Shown here: piece after piece, positions 34,226-46,619 of the stretch
Position numbering within the stretch: the stretch's first letter is position 1
How the letters are laid out: every line of letters starts with the position of its first letter
DNA from: Manis javanica
Taxonomy: Eukaryota; Chordata; Mammalia; Pholidota; Manidae
Direction: 5' to 3'
Assembly: GCF_040802235.1 (NCBI RefSeq)
Contig: NC_133166.1
Span: forward strand, 186,001 to 250,000
Length of the DNA stretch: 64,000 nt
The notes under the pieces: model-generated
Database searches by the model: none
What the model saw: only the letters and a program-made list of their open reading frames with translations
What the model was told of the DNA's origin: nothing
Made by a program: the position numbers and the translations under genes

Positions 34226-36810
34226 ATACCATTGTTCATATTGGAACCATCAAAAGTCATGATTCTGTCATTAATTTTATTGTATCCCTTATTGCATTTA
34301 TTTCCTAACTTAGGCATAGGACATAAGGCCATGTCTGCCCTACAGGTTTTCTGTGATGATTAATTAAGATCAGGTATTTGAAAAAATGTGCATGTGTGTG
34401 TGTCATGAGAATGCTTTATAAACAGTGAGGTATCCACAGATCTACTTTACTGTTCTGAAGTTGTTTTACCAGCTGGCTGTGTCACGATCGTGGAATATTT
34501 CATCTCCTCTTGCTTCAGATTCTTCATCTGGAAATTAAACGTGTCACACTAGATGATCCCTAGGTTCACAGCATGTCTACTGAACTGACCCCACATTCCT
34601 TAAAACAAAAGCTACCATCATGAGATCATGATAGGACCACAGGGAACTGAGTGATGGTATCAGAAGGGATGTGGCGAAGTGGGGCATGAGATTACCTGCA
34701 ACAAAACCTCCCTGACAACCATGTCTCCAGAGAGCAAGTACCTGGGGGCTTTCCTCCCTCTTACTGTCTTTTCTCCTGGCACCTCTGCCCTTAACAACAC
34801 ATTTAAGAGGACCCCCAGGTGTGGGCATCTCTTTCGCTGTGAGTGGACAGCCAGTTTGTAGACCGAAGCTCCTGTCTTGGAGTGTAATAGGGCCCACTGA
34901 GAAAACCCTTTTGGAAAAGAAATAAGCGGTTTGAACCTTTGGCAAGAACTCTGTTTCTGAGGGATCTGGGTCAAGGTGAGAGGGCAAGATAAGAGGGATG
35001 AGTGGATTCCTTGCTGTCTCAGTAGCCGTGGGATCCTCCCGGTAGGACTGTGTGGTCGAGGTTTGTGGTCCTCAGTGTCCCCTGTTCGTCAGCCTCCCTT
35101 CCCCTCACCTCCACACCCTCCACTTAGGGCTCTTCCTTGGGTTTTCTCCTTATCCATGTTGTTTATCCTTCAGTGAAAAGATTAACCTCTTTCCTAACAT
35201 TTCAGGTATTACTCTGGGGCGAGAGGCAGGGAGTTGAGCACTAGTTCTTCAATTTCTCAGGATGCGATCTTGAGCTCGGTTGCCTTTTTTCCTGTTTTTT
35301 TTTTTTCCCTTTAACTGAGGATATTAAGATCACCCAGAAACTAATAGACTGTGTCTCTAAAGGATAAGAAATTTTAAAAGTTAGTAAATGAGGACTTAAT
35401 AAAAAATAATAATTTATTAAATTACAGGGGAATATCTTAAACTCAAACATTCTTGTCTGTTTTCCAACTTTAACCATCCCCAAAACCCTTTTAACATGAT
35501 TTTTCCCTTGAGGATTGTTATTTTTTTTCCAATAATGACTATTAACTTGATTTCCATTTAAATTTATAGCTTTGATTCATTTTCTGAGTAGGGAATGACA
35601 AGCTAGTCGCTACATAATCATATGACAGAGAACTCATGTATAATTTCATTCCCTTGGAATATTGCAAATAGTTCTGTGTTGTCATCTTTGAAAAGCCTGG
35701 CATAGTCCGGAGGCACTAGCTGGTGACACGATCTCAGGGATGCCGCACCTGAGCGCAGGGAGTGTTGTGCTCTTTTACCTTCTTTTGCTTCTGTTTCTGT
35801 CATTCAGCAACATTCTGTGTTTCTTAAACCAACTTATATTCTTCACAACCTGGCAAACTGACTATGTCCTTAGTTGATAAGAACGAAAGAGTTTTGTGTA
35901 GTTTTGTTTTACATCCACATAGTAAAATCCCCAGCATATTGACGTCAGTCATCTTTTTTATTCCAGTGAATGAGTCAATGCATGGAAAAAAATTAATCAA
36001 AGGGAGTGATTATATTTTGAATGTTTCCCTTTTTCCTCTAACTTACCTTATTTTAAGAACATACATTTTCAGGTCAATTTTATCCTGAGCAAGTAAAACA
36101 ACCCACCACTCCTCACTCTTTTTGGGCCCCTGATGGATTAGATAGAACGCTTTTAGTTGTGGCTGCCTCTGATCCCAGAATGTAAAGGAAAGTGAAGAAT
36201 TTTAGTGCAACTTCTTGATCAAAGTTTGAATTATTTTCACTGATTTGATCTATTGTGTTAGTATATTTGGAGATGGTATGTGCAGCAGTCTATATTTTCA
36301 AAGCATTTTCATTGAATCAAACTCTTCTTGAATAAAATATTTGACAAATGGTATGGCAGCATCTATTCAAAGAGTAGCAGAAAGATTTCCAAGTTCAATA
36401 GAAATGTAGCAAAGTAAGATATTTTTACTTCCACATCCAAAACAGCTTCAAAGAACCATTTATTAGTCAATATCTATTTATGGTTAAATGCAATTATTAG
36501 TATATTCATATACAAGATTCTTATTTAATAAATCGGCTCCCCTAGGCCATGTGCTGTACATCATCAGTATTATCATTTCAGCTGCATTTTGTGATGTTGG
36601 AACATAAAAAGTGACATCAGGAGTTGATGATCCATCTGAGTGTGAGATAATGGAGCAATACAAGATAAAATAAAGACAATCATTTATTAACAATATTACT
36701 GATATTGTGTTAGAGACATCCTCTTCAGTAATAATTATATGAAGAGCTCCTGATGCTTCAATGTCATTCTGCCTTATTTTTCCTTCACAGGGAGGGAAGA
36801 CAATGGGAAT
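34226..36810. other. Non-coding module flank (interval B)
   Basis: No gene is seen. It is the counterpart of 14810-17900, with the TG tract reduced to a few units at about 34390 and without the minus-strand LINE-1. Frames at 34577-34987 and 34660-34974 overlap on the same strand and have no recognisable domain. Confidence 0.6.
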
Positions 36811-36814
36811 GAAA

Positions 36815-36995
36815 ATTGCTAACATTTATTTAATCCTTATTGTTTTAAGCCCTTTATGCCATTGAATGAATGCAGCAACCCCATGAGGTGCTAAGCACTA
36901 TAGCTCCGTTTGTAGATGAGGCAACTGTAGCACAGAGAGGGTAATAATATTCTAAGAGTCCTATGTCGGGAAATAAAAGTCAGGAAAGTCTAAAG
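36815..36995 (+). repeat. MIR-type SINE relic (interval B)
   Basis: The counterpart of 17905-18080; 'gcagcaaccccatgaggtgctaagcac' and 'gatgaggcaactgtagcacagagagg' are clear. Confidence 0.82.
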
Positions 36996-37784
36996 TCTTC
37001 CCTCTCGTTCTTTCTCCATCATTTCTGATCTCACTCTCCCTCTGTCTGTCTGTGCTATTAAAGATTATGGATTTACATATCTTAATAGATTTTCTAATTA
37101 TACATATAGGTGTTGTAGACAATTGAAAATACAAGTATAGCGAAGAAAATCAAAATCATAACACTCATTATTTTGGTATTTGTAATTTGAATTCGTTCGT
37201 GGGTGTGTGTATGTGTGTGTGTTTGTGAATGAGAGAGGGAAATAATATAAAGCAACTGTTTCCTCTAGTAAGGTGGAACTGTTTTATACAATCATTAGCA
37301 GTATATGGCAATGCGTAACCTTTATTTTTTATGCTTTTTATATTAAAGGCATTATTACATTGTCTGGTTTATGTTTTGTGACTGATTTCCCTATTCAGCA
37401 ATTATATTTCAAGAGTATTTTACTTTAGTGGGTTTTTCCTGATATAACCAGATTTTAAATTGTTAAATCGTACTTTCTTCCATGTTTTCTATTTTGTTGG
37501 TATATTTCATATATATCATTCCCATGCCAAGATTATGTAAAGGCTCACCAAGTGTTTATCTTTCTCTATCAATTGAAACATAACTTAAAAAGAACTACTA
37601 ACTTTATCACATATTCAATTCCTACTAGTATTTACCATTTTGTCTGAAATTTCAGATGTTATCATAACACTTTTCTATTTTTATAAGAATCATGAATTAT
37701 CCATGTTTGTTAAGCTTTTTAATACCTGAATGTAAAAAGCTTTTTATTTATTTCTTAAATATTTCATATTTCAATTTCTTTCAT
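36996..37784. other. Non-coding flank with decayed (TG)n tract
   Basis: No gene is seen; the remnant of the compound microsatellite is at 37200-37235. Confidence 0.6.
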
Positions 37785-38150
37785 TTAAAGAAAATTATAG
37801 TATGCTTGACATATAGTATATTAGTTTTAGGTGTGCAGCATAGGGATTCAACAATTCTACGCATTATGAAATTCTCACTATGGTAAATGTAGTTACCATC
37901 TGTTACCGTACAGTTACTGACTCTATTCCCTATACTGTAACTTTCATCCCATGAATTATGTATTCTATAATTGGAAGTTTGTACCTATTTATCATATCAC
38001 CTATTTCACCCAGTACCCCACCCTTTATGTCAACCACCAGGTTGTCCAGTGTATTTATGGTCTTTTCCTGGTTTGGTTTTTGCTTGTTTGTTCATTTAAT
38101 GTCCTTTTCATTATTAATCTTTGTCAAAATTTTCTTGACTATTCTCTGTG
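37785..38150 (-). mobile_element. LINE-1 3' UTR relic, minus strand (interval B)
   Basis: The counterpart of 18885-19260. Confidence 0.65.
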
Positions 38151-39144
38151 ATTTACTTTTTCATCTAAAGGAAGGTAAGAAAAGTTATGGAGCATAACCG
38201 ACAGGTTATATCTATCATGAATCTGTTAGTAAGTTCCAAGCAGCTGGGTGTATCAACAAAAAATATGAAATAAACCTATGAATGTATTTAGAATCTGATC
38301 TCCAAATCGGTCCTGATCTCCACTTGGGCATTGAAATTACCCACGTGGACTCTTTCTCTGCATCAAGGCCCATCATAGCGTGATGTTGGTTGTCAGCTGA
38401 CCTAAGGAGACTCAAACTCAAGCAAGCCTGATATGAAATTATTTACCTGGCTTGTATCTTCATGGTCTCAGGTGATTTGACGTGCTTCTATCCGAGGTCG
38501 CAATCTACGTTTCCCTCGAGGTACTGATGCCTGAGGCTGCCTGCAAGGCTTATGGTCTCTCGGGAAACTCCCCCGATTGACCCGTAAAACGCTAGCACCC
38601 CTGGCGGTTCTATCAATGGGCACAACTGTCACTCATGGTTATCTGTAAGCAATCAATGATAATAATAGCCAACACCTATCAAAACAGTTACTACGTACCA
38701 GACTGTGTGCTGAGCATTTGTATGAAGTTTCTCCTGTAAGCCTGCCAGGAACATGATGGTTCTGGATTTCTCATGTTTCTCACTTAATGCAAGTGGTCAG
38801 TGTTAGTGTGTTTAAGCCATTGGAACTGGTACATAGAGCAAGAGGGTATCAGAAGGAAAACTCCAACATCTGAATCCCTAGCTATACTCCAGTGCTATTC
38901 CTTATGTAGTAAAATACCCTAAATGATAATACATTGGGGTCAATAGTGAGCTATGCCAGCCTCCCTTTTGTGTACTTTCTATGAAGGCTTCCCTCTTACA
39001 ATTATTCTATAACTTCATTGGTCACAAATGCTGTGCCCCAACAAAATATTATCAGAGTTACAAACTGTGATAAAATTTCTTGACCAATTTGGAGATCATA
39101 TTCTAAATACATTTATACAAGTTTGAGAAATTATTACTAAAAGG
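38151..39144. other. Non-coding flank with MIR relic
   Basis: No gene is seen. A MIR-like segment lies at about 38655-38830; about 38530-38690 is the DNA lost from interval A. Confidence 0.6.
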
Positions 39145-39149
39145 GTAAA

Positions 39150-39458
39150 TGTGGGTAAAATTCCAATATTTCCCAAACCCCCACCTGGCCTTAGTGCATC
39201 TCCATATCAATAGGTGTTACCAATGTGTGGAGAGAAGTAGTAAATCTCCAGATCACTTCACTAGGTGATTTCAAAGGGGTTGGAGAGTGAGTGCACACAT
39301 GGACCAGAGAGGTTTGGTGGGGCTGGGCAGCCAGGTCCCGAGAGGCACAGGCAGGCACAAGTAGATGACTGCTTGGAAGCAATAAACAGGTTTCTTCCAC
39401 TTCATTTGTCCCTTTGACTGATTTTGGCTTCAAAGATTGTTTCCCCCTGTAGTTTTCA
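39150..39458 (+). repeat. ERV copy B, 5' LTR
   Basis: 309 bases. It lacks about 20 bases present in copy A at 20355-20380, between two TTCCCCCT repeats, which suggests slippage or recombination between them. AATAAA is in AGCAATAAACAGG at about 39380. Confidence 0.85.
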
Positions 39459-39467
39459 TGGTGGTAG

Positions 39468-40680
39468 TTGGCAGGACCTTTGAAACAGAAGTGTGTCTTC
39501 ATGGGTGTGATGCTTGGCCATGCTGCCCCTAGAGATGGTGGGGAGAGACCCAGAACCCATTGTGAGTGGTGGGGAGGCCCTTTAGCACTGGGGGGTGTGG
39601 CGTCACCTGTAGCCCCATCTATGGGGCTTCCACTTGGGAAGCCCCTAGTGGGAACCTGGTCTAAAGTAAAGCACCTTCTAAACACTTGGGGTCTTCCCCA
39701 GAATTGGGGAACAGTTGAGACACCAGAAGCTGTGGAATTAGTCCTCCATGAGATGGAGATAGAAGACTGCTTAGAGGACCTAAGTGGCTGTGTGGTGGCT
39801 GGGACTGTGTGATGTTTGTTTCTCAAGATATTGGAAAGGATATTGAGGAGAGAGACACGGTGAGGCATTGTTTGGAAGAGCTGGATGATGCCCTATGGGA
39901 CGCCCTTAAGAAAGAGAGACACTTATTGAGCAGTCAGGTTGTGCTCCTGAAACACACATTATCAGCGAGGATGGAGGCAGCTGGAGAACCTGTGGTGCAG
40001 GAGGCTGTGGGGGTGCGGGAGGAAGGAGTGGGGCCCTCCTCGCTGAGACAGATCAAGGCAGCAGGAGCCGGGGGAGGATAAGTGGGATGGGATGAGGGCC
40101 GAACTGCTGCCAAGGACACCACCAAAGGCACCAGCGCCTCCTGTAAGAAAATAAAATGCAACAACTGTGTGCTCCTCAGAGGGAGGAGTAGCCACCTCCC
40201 CGGGTTGTGAAGCACTGCATGCTGAGCCCCTGTACCCAGGATGAGCTGGTGGACATGAGCGTCTGGCATAGGCAGAAGCCCTCAGAACCTCTGCCTACAT
40301 GGCTTCTACACCTCTGTGATCTAAGGGTGGAGAACATTGTTATGTTGGGTTCTGAAAAGGATAGACTGGCCTCCCTGATGACTGACCCTTCCCTCTGGCA
40401 GTGATTGCAAAGAGCACATTACATCTCAGGGAATCAGGCACCTCTGGATCGGCTGACAGCAGCCATCAGGGCACTTTGGCCTCATCAGGGTGATTTACCG
40501 TACTTACCCACTAGGGGGAAAACATATGTAGAGCTCCAGGAGGTGTAATGGGAGCACAGCATGTAGAATATCATCTATACTGTGGACCCCAAGGGCCCTG
40601 ATGAGGAGATGTTTACTGTAGGAATGAGAAGTCTGCTGCTCCACACAGCTCCCCTATCTTTCTTTTGGTCCCTCGTGACT
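39468..40680 (+). pseudogene. ERV copy B, gag-like region
   Basis: Open pieces at 39468-39812, 39809-40081 and 40207-40404 follow the same order as copy A. The charged coiled-coil-like piece (EERDTVRHCLEELDD) is well kept. Assigned by position between 5' LTR and protease. Confidence 0.6.
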
Positions 40681-40889
40681 ATTCTTGCCCCCAAAGAGGC
40701 TACCTGTACTTTAGCAGATCAGGGGGAGGCTGAAAATAAGACCATGGAAGTAAGTATGGTCAACGACTGGTAGGGGAGGTGCAAAGGGTCCGGGACAGTC
40801 TTGAGGACCCAGATGTGGGCAGACTTGATAAAGGCGGGGGTCGTGAAGGAAAAATTTGATGAGCATCCCAATGGAATCTTCTTACAACT

Positions 40890-41210
40890 GTGGAACCAAT
40901 TAAAGCCAGAGAAGCAGTTCCAGCCGCTGAGGTCCAGGACATGAAGCCAGAGGCAAAGCCCCATGTCTGGCCTGGATCCTTGCAAGATGTGCTGGGGGAC
41001 AGTACTCAGGCTCTGCCAGGGCCCTTTCCCTACAGGAGGAGAACTGGGCATTGCCGTTTGACTGGGGGTGGGGGTCAAGGCTCCCACCTTGGGGGACACG
41101 GTGGGGACTGGAGGCCACACGTAGAATTAACAATTCATTTGTCCTCCATGAATGTACAGTATACCCCGGTGCTGATGGACCCAGGGACCCAGGACCCAGG
41201 AACTTTCTGA
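40890..41210 (+). pseudogene. ERV copy B, protease region, active site lost
   Basis: Aligned with copy A's protease. The catalytic Asp-Thr-Gly is Asp-Pro-Gly at 41178-41186, and local duplication of GACCCAGGA-like units disrupts the following residues. Confidence 0.75.
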
Positions 41211-41499
41211 CTTACAGGAACCGAGAGCATTTTCCTGAGGTCCCTGCTGTGATAGATGGCTATGGGGAAAGGCAATTAGAGTGATGAAAGCCCAAATCCC
41301 TTTGGAGATAGGGTGTGTACCCCCAAAGTAGTATACTATGTACATTTCTCCCATTCTTGAATATATTTTGGGGATGGATATCCTGCAGGGCCTGTGGTTA
41401 CAGACCACTGCAGGTCAGCTCCGAGTGAGGGTACATGTGGTAAAGGCAGTTTTGAGGGGACATGCTAAGCACCTACCTGTAGCTCTGGCTGTACTTTGA

Positions 41500-42360
41500 C
41501 AGATGACAAATAGTAAGCAGTATACATTGCCTGGGTTGCACAAGGAAACTGGAGGAACTCTACAGTAGTTGGAGAATAAGGGCTTCTTAAGCCCCCTGAG
41601 AGACCTTTTAATTCCCCAGTGTGGCCAGTGAAAATGCTGGACAGCTCATGGCATGTGACCTTGGATTAGAGGGAATTGAGTAAAGTCACACTGCCTTTGC
41701 ATGCTGCTGCCCCTCTATGGCAGCCCTTATGGACACACTAAGTCATGAAAGAGGGATATATCATTATGCTGTGGACCTTGATAATGTTTTCTTCTCTACT
41801 GACATAGCACAGGAATGTCAGGAATAGTTTGCCTTTGTGTGGAAGCCCGGCAGTGGACATTCAGTGTCCTTCCACAGGGATACCTCCACAGCCCCACCAT
41901 TTGTCATGGAATTGCAGCCCAGGACTTGGCCACATGGAAGAGACTGCAAACTGAAACTGTGTAGCTGTATCACTACATTGATAATATTATGCTCACATCT
42001 GATTCTCTTGCAGATTTAGAAGTGGCAGTTCCTAGACTGCTGCAACATCTGCAGGAGAAAGGATGGGCTGTGAATAGCACCGAAGTTCAGGGATCTGGTT
42101 AGTCAGTAAAATTCCTAGGGGTTCTATGTTTCGGTAAAACTAAGGTTATCCCAGAAGCTGTCATTGAAAAGGTTCATGATTTCCGTACCACTAACACTGT
42201 GGCTGTATTGCAATAGTTTTGGGGACTTTGGGCTACTGGAGAGTGTTTATCGCACACTTGGAACAAATTCTGAAGCCCTTATACTGGTTGGTACAAAAAG
42301 ACAACAGGTGGGACTGTAATGAAATATGTGTAGCTGCTCTTACTGCTTGTAAGTGAGCGA
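41500..42360 (+). pseudogene. ERV copy B, reverse transcriptase, catalytic motif lost
   Basis: Fingers to thumb in broken frames. YIDN replaces Y-X-D-D at 41974-41985, as in copy A. Thumb-like sequence near 42230-42300 (AHLEQILKPLYW) is recognisable. Confidence 0.83.
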
Positions 42361-43200
42361 TCAAGGCTGTATAGTCCTTGAGTCTAATGGACTCATCAAG
42401 CTGCTGTGAGCTAGATGCTCATGTAACTGAAGATGGCTATGAATGAGGCCTTTGGCAGGGGCTTGAATGGACATGCCAACCTAATGGATTCTGATAACAA
42501 GTATGGAAAGGAGCAGAAGCCCAGCGCACCTTGATAGAGAAGCAACTGGCTGCTGTGTACCACACCTTGCTGGCTACGGAGCCCATCACCGGAACAGCTC
42601 TGGTCAAAGTAATAACTACCACTCCCATTGCAGGGTAGGTGCAAGACTGGACCAAAGCCTGTGGAGTGGTGTGGTACACACGCCTACAATGGCCAAATGG
42701 GACACATATTTACAGCAATGTAACTACCTTTCCACTAGCACCTTATGTGGAGAATTCCAATTCTCATTGGGGCCATTGACATGTAACAATAGCCATAGGT
42801 AGCCAAGAGTCATTTTCTGGAGGAAAAAGCCTCGATACCTGAGGATGCTTGGTGTACAAATTGCTCCATTCTCAGGAAGCTCCCAATGTGGAGGGCTTTG
42901 TCTTTCCATCCTAAGACTGAGACAATATGGATGGAGGATGGAGAGGGGAACAGCAGCCAATGGGCTGAGTTGCAGGCTGTGTGGCTCATTATTACCCATG
43001 AGCCTTCCTCCATAGTTGTCCACACTGACAGCTGGGCTGTCTTTACCCTGTGTCTACCAGCATGGTACCATGCCAACTGGATGGTTGGTCACTGGCCCCT
43101 TTGGGGGCAAGTGTTGTGGCAAGACCTATGGGCCTCTGGTCAGACTAAGACAGTTACTGTATATGATGTGACTGACCATTTGCCTTTGGCATCTCCAGGG
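42361..43200 (+). pseudogene. ERV copy B, connection and RNase H region
   Basis: The connection domain relic lies at 42400-42690. RNase H lies within a 174-codon open stretch (42886-43410), with the helix glutamate in QWAELQAVW and the aspartate in HTDSWAV both kept. This stretch runs unbroken into the integrase zinc domain, making it the best preserved part of either provirus. Confidence 0.8.
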
Positions 43201-43975
43201 AATAATGAAGCAGACACATTGGCCCAGATGTGTTGGCTAGAAGGAAAGCCTGCCTCTGATGTAACCCAATGGTTACATCAGTGTTTGCTGCATGTGGGGC
43301 AAAAGACAATGTGGGCGGGAGCCCATCTGTGCAGCTTGCCTTTGACCTTTGAAGAAGTTAGCAGTGTATGGAAGGAGTGCCTTGTGTGCTCTAAGAGCTA
43401 CTTACACTGAGTCTCACAGCAACATGGGACAATAGTAAAGGGGCTGATACCCCTTGTCAGGTGGCAGATAGACTATATTGGGTCTCTGCATATCAGAAGG
43501 ATATCGAAATGCCATGACTTGTGTCAACACAGCTACTGTGTAGATCTGCAAACTACCAAGAGAGGCCTAGAGCATCTCTTTGTAGCCTAAGGCCGGCTGC
43601 AGGTGATTGAGGGCAATCAAGGCACCCACTTTACTGGACATGCGTTTCAAGAATGCATGCAGCAGTTAGGGATAAAGTGGAAGTTTCATGTACCATATAA
43701 CCCTACACTGGCAGGGTTGATACAGAGTACAATGGTTTTTTGAAGTCTGGCCCAAATTCAGAAAACAATAGTTCGTGGGATTGGTCAGTTTACTTATGGA
43801 CGGTGCTACGTCATTTGAATGAGATTCCCGAAAAAAATACTTGAGCCCTGTGGACATGGTAACACACACTGATGCCTCTCCTATACAGCTGTATGTGCAA
43901 ACCAAAGATTTGTTATTGAAGCCAGGATATGGATGGCAGAGCAACATCCTGCTGCCAGCACTACTGCACTAAACC
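43201..43975 (+). pseudogene. ERV copy B, integrase
   Basis: The N-terminal zinc domain is intact: His codons at 43276 and 43291, Cys codons at 43378 and 43387, giving H-X4-H-X28-C-X2-C. A stop follows at about 43408. The catalytic core continues in other frames (THFTGHAFQE near 43625) with several breaks. Confidence 0.8.
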
Positions 43976-44559
43976 CTGGAGACTCTATTGAGTGGATGTG
44001 ATCCTGGACATTTCCACACATGGACCAGCGATGGCTGGCTCTTCTGGCACCTTGGTGAAAAGGCCTGGAAGCTGGCCTCCTGTGTGTTCCTGGAGTAACA
44101 GCATAACATCCCCACAAAGATCACATAGTGTACCCAAAACATCCAGGAGGTAAGAGCATCTTACAGGGAAGTTTTGTTTTATCTTATGCCCAGTCCATGC
44201 ACCTCCCAGAGCCCTGTATAGTGACCCATCTGTAACTCTCACAGGGAGGGGGTGTAAGTCTGGTGTACTAGACCAGGACAAGGTCCCTATCCTGCCACTG
44301 TCCTGTCACGGGACCACTCTCTTGCATGGATCCTCCTGATGGACAAGATTTTCCCAGGCTGGTGTCATTCAAACATGAATCCTATTGCCATTAAGGTTAT
44401 TTTCTTCTATAGTCCCTGTGTCCGTGACCCACTTCCTGGCTGCAGCTGCTGTATGATGGTTACTCTGAACTCCCTCCCTGTTCAGCTACCGGCTTCTTAG
44501 GAAAGGGGAAGCTAGGGATTTAGTCTATATGGATCTTTGAACCAGCTGTACCCTCCGGC

Positions 44560-44745
44560 TTGAGGATTATCTTGATTTTATTGCTGTTGTTATTGAATGT
44601 TATTAGTCTGGTTGCAGTGCTCTGGTTTTCTTGCACAGGGGCCCTTCCAGAACATGGGGAGCAGGTAGGTTGTGGGGGGAGATTTCTGGAGGGAAGGGCT
44701 GTGTGTAAAATTACACTATTTCCCGAATCTCTTGCCTGGCCTTAG
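44560..44745 (+). pseudogene. ERV copy B, 3' hydrophobic open segment
   Basis: MRIILILLLLLLNVISLVAV-type membrane-spanning run (44560-44630), the counterpart of 25371-25430. Its origin (small env or chance) is not settled. Confidence 0.35.
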
Positions 44746-45015
44746 TGCATTTCTATATCAATAGGTGTTTCCAAGGGGTGAAGAGAAGTGGTCCATCTCC
44801 AGATCACTAGGTGGTAACAAAGGGTGTGGAGGGTGAGCACGTACTTGGACTAGAGAGGTTTGGCGGGTCCTGGCACCCGGGTCATGAGAGACACGGGGGA
44901 GCAGAAGTAATAAGCAAGAAACAGGTTTCCTCCACTTCATTTCTCCCTTTGAGTGGTTTTGTCTTCAAAGGTTATTTGCCCCAGGCTGGCAACATATTTC
45001 CCCCCCAGAGGTACA
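44700..45015 (+). repeat. ERV copy B, 3' LTR
   Basis: 316 bases from TGTGTGTAAAATT to GAGGTACA, preceded by a purine tract GGAGGGAAGGGC (44688-44699) and followed by the GTAAA duplication. Confidence 0.87.
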
Positions 45016-45020
45016 GTAAA

Positions 45021-45490
45021 TGTTTTCCTAATGGATAATGGAAGAAATTCAAAAAATTTATCAGGATGACCATAGAGAACAGAAAGGCTATATGAAACTT
45101 AAAGTGAGTTGATGCCACATATAGTTTTCGTATCAGAAAGTCAGTTATAAAATGCATAAACAGAGGTTACTTAAAAAACCGTATTTTCATCAATGATCTC
45201 TATGTATAATTATCACAGAATTTCTATTGTCTTAAAAAATTCTTTAACAGATTTTTAAATACCTCTTTAACTTCTCATGGGAACTCATGCTTTAGTTGAG
45301 AACCCGAAGCACTGAACAGGTACTCCCTGATAATGTGAGACGAAAATCTGCTGTGTTTCCACCGGAACAGTGAGCATTTCCGTTTTTCTGGTGCTCAGTG
45401 GAGGAAAAAGCTGGCACATAGGAGAATTGTAATGCTGTCACATTTGACCTGAGTCAGCAATGAATTCTGTTGTCTCTTTTCTGATTTCAG
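45021..45490 (+). promoter_or_regulatory. 5' region of OR copy 2 with intron acceptor
   Basis: The acceptor TTTCTGATTTCAG ends at 45490, 13 bases before the ATG. It is homologous to 25828-26294. No core promoter is identifiable. Confidence 0.6.
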
Positions 45491-45503
45491 GAGCAGCAAG
45501 GCT

Positions 45504-46442
45504 ATGATTAGGACAGGAAATATTACAGAGATCACCCACTTCATTCTCTTGGGGTTTTCAGATTTTCCCAGAATGAAAGCACTGCTCTTTGTTGTGTTCC
45601 TGGTGATCTACGTTACAACTCTGACTTGGAACCTGAGCCTCATCATCTTAATAAGGATGGATTCCCACCTCCACACACCCATGTACTTCTTCCTCAGCAA
45701 CCTGTCCTTCCTAGACATCTGCTATGTGACCTCCACAGCCCCCAAGATGCTCTCCGACTTCTTCCTGGAACAACATACTATCACTGTAGGGGGCTGTGCT
45801 GTTCAGTACTTCTTCTTTGCAACTATGGGACTGAGTGACTCTTGTGTCATGACAGCGATGGCCTATGACCGCTATGCTGCCATTTGTAATCCACTTCTCT
45901 ACTCATCAGTCATGTCACCCACCCTCTGTGTTGGGATGGTGCTGGGATCCTATATGGCTGGAATCTCTGGTTCTGTATCCCAACTGTGTGCCATTCTTCA
46001 ACTCCACTTCTGTGGGCCTAATGTCATCCACCACTTCTTCTGTGACATGCCCCAGCTGTTAGTCCTGTCCTGCAATGACACTTTCTCTGCCAAACTCATA
46101 CTTGCTATAGTAACAATGATCTTTGGGATAATAAATGTCCTTCTTATCCTGATATCCTACGTCTATATTGTCATCTCCATCATGAAGATCACTACAGCTA
46201 AAGGCAGGTCGAAGGCTTTCAACACCTGTGCTTCTCACCTGACAGCAGTTTCCCTCTTCTATACCTCAGGTATGTTTGTCTAGTTCGGTTCCAGCTCTGG
46301 TGGTTCTTCCAACTTTGACAGATTTGCATCTGTCTTCTACACAGTGATGATTCCCATGTTGAATCCCTTGATTTACAGTCTGAGGAACAAGGAAATTCAA
46401 GATGCCTTGAAGAGGTTGCAAAAGAAGGGAGGGTATTACTAA
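45504..46442 (+). pseudogene. OR5AN1: Olfactory receptor, OR5AN1-like, copy 2 (one nonsense codon)
   Basis: This copy has the full 312-codon length, frame and motifs of the other two (N6-I-T8, [45 protein letters not shown]). TAG at 46281-46283 replaces the tyrosine codon at position 260, at the top of TM6. The 52 codons after it, including all of TM7, remain open and conserved to TAA at 46440-46442, with no frameshift. A product stopped at 259 residues would lack TM7 and should not signal. The lack of other damage suggests recent loss, or an allele that still segregates intact. Phe105, Phe194, Phe207 and Phe252 are present. A sequencing error cannot be excluded. Confidence 0.92.
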
Positions 46443-46612
46443 CTGCACTGTTTCTGAGATTTTTTTACCTTTTATCCCTTCAGAATTATCTTAAACCACA
46501 ATGCTGAACATATGAATAGACTGTTACAAATTTCACACTCTCTTCAGACAAAGAGGGTTTAATTTGTCATAAGTTAAACAGAAAAATGGACCAATACATG
46601 ATACAAATCCAC
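46443..46612. other. Downstream flank of OR copy 2, first part
   Basis: Homologous to 27247-27412; no gene. Confidence 0.6.
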
Positions 46613-46619
46613 ACAAACA

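Larger units (their letters stand above)
39150..45015 (+). mobile_element. Endogenous retrovirus, copy B (degenerate provirus)
   Basis: The same insertion as 20063-25822, carried along by duplication. The 5-base target duplication GTAAA is exact here (39145-39149 and 45016-45020). It keeps the integrase zinc domain lost from copy A, but its protease active site is mutated. Stops and frameshifts are present throughout, many shared with copy A. Confidence 0.9.

Noticed and set aside
34577-34987. 136-codon minus-strand open frame, also partly present at 15164-15472 and 55607-55876
   Set aside because: Duplicated non-coding DNA; the frames end at different places in each copy and show no domain.
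45626-46062. Alternative-frame open stretches inside OR copy 2 (and similar ones in copies 1 and 3)
   Set aside because: Shadows of the receptor frame; conserved only because the receptor is.
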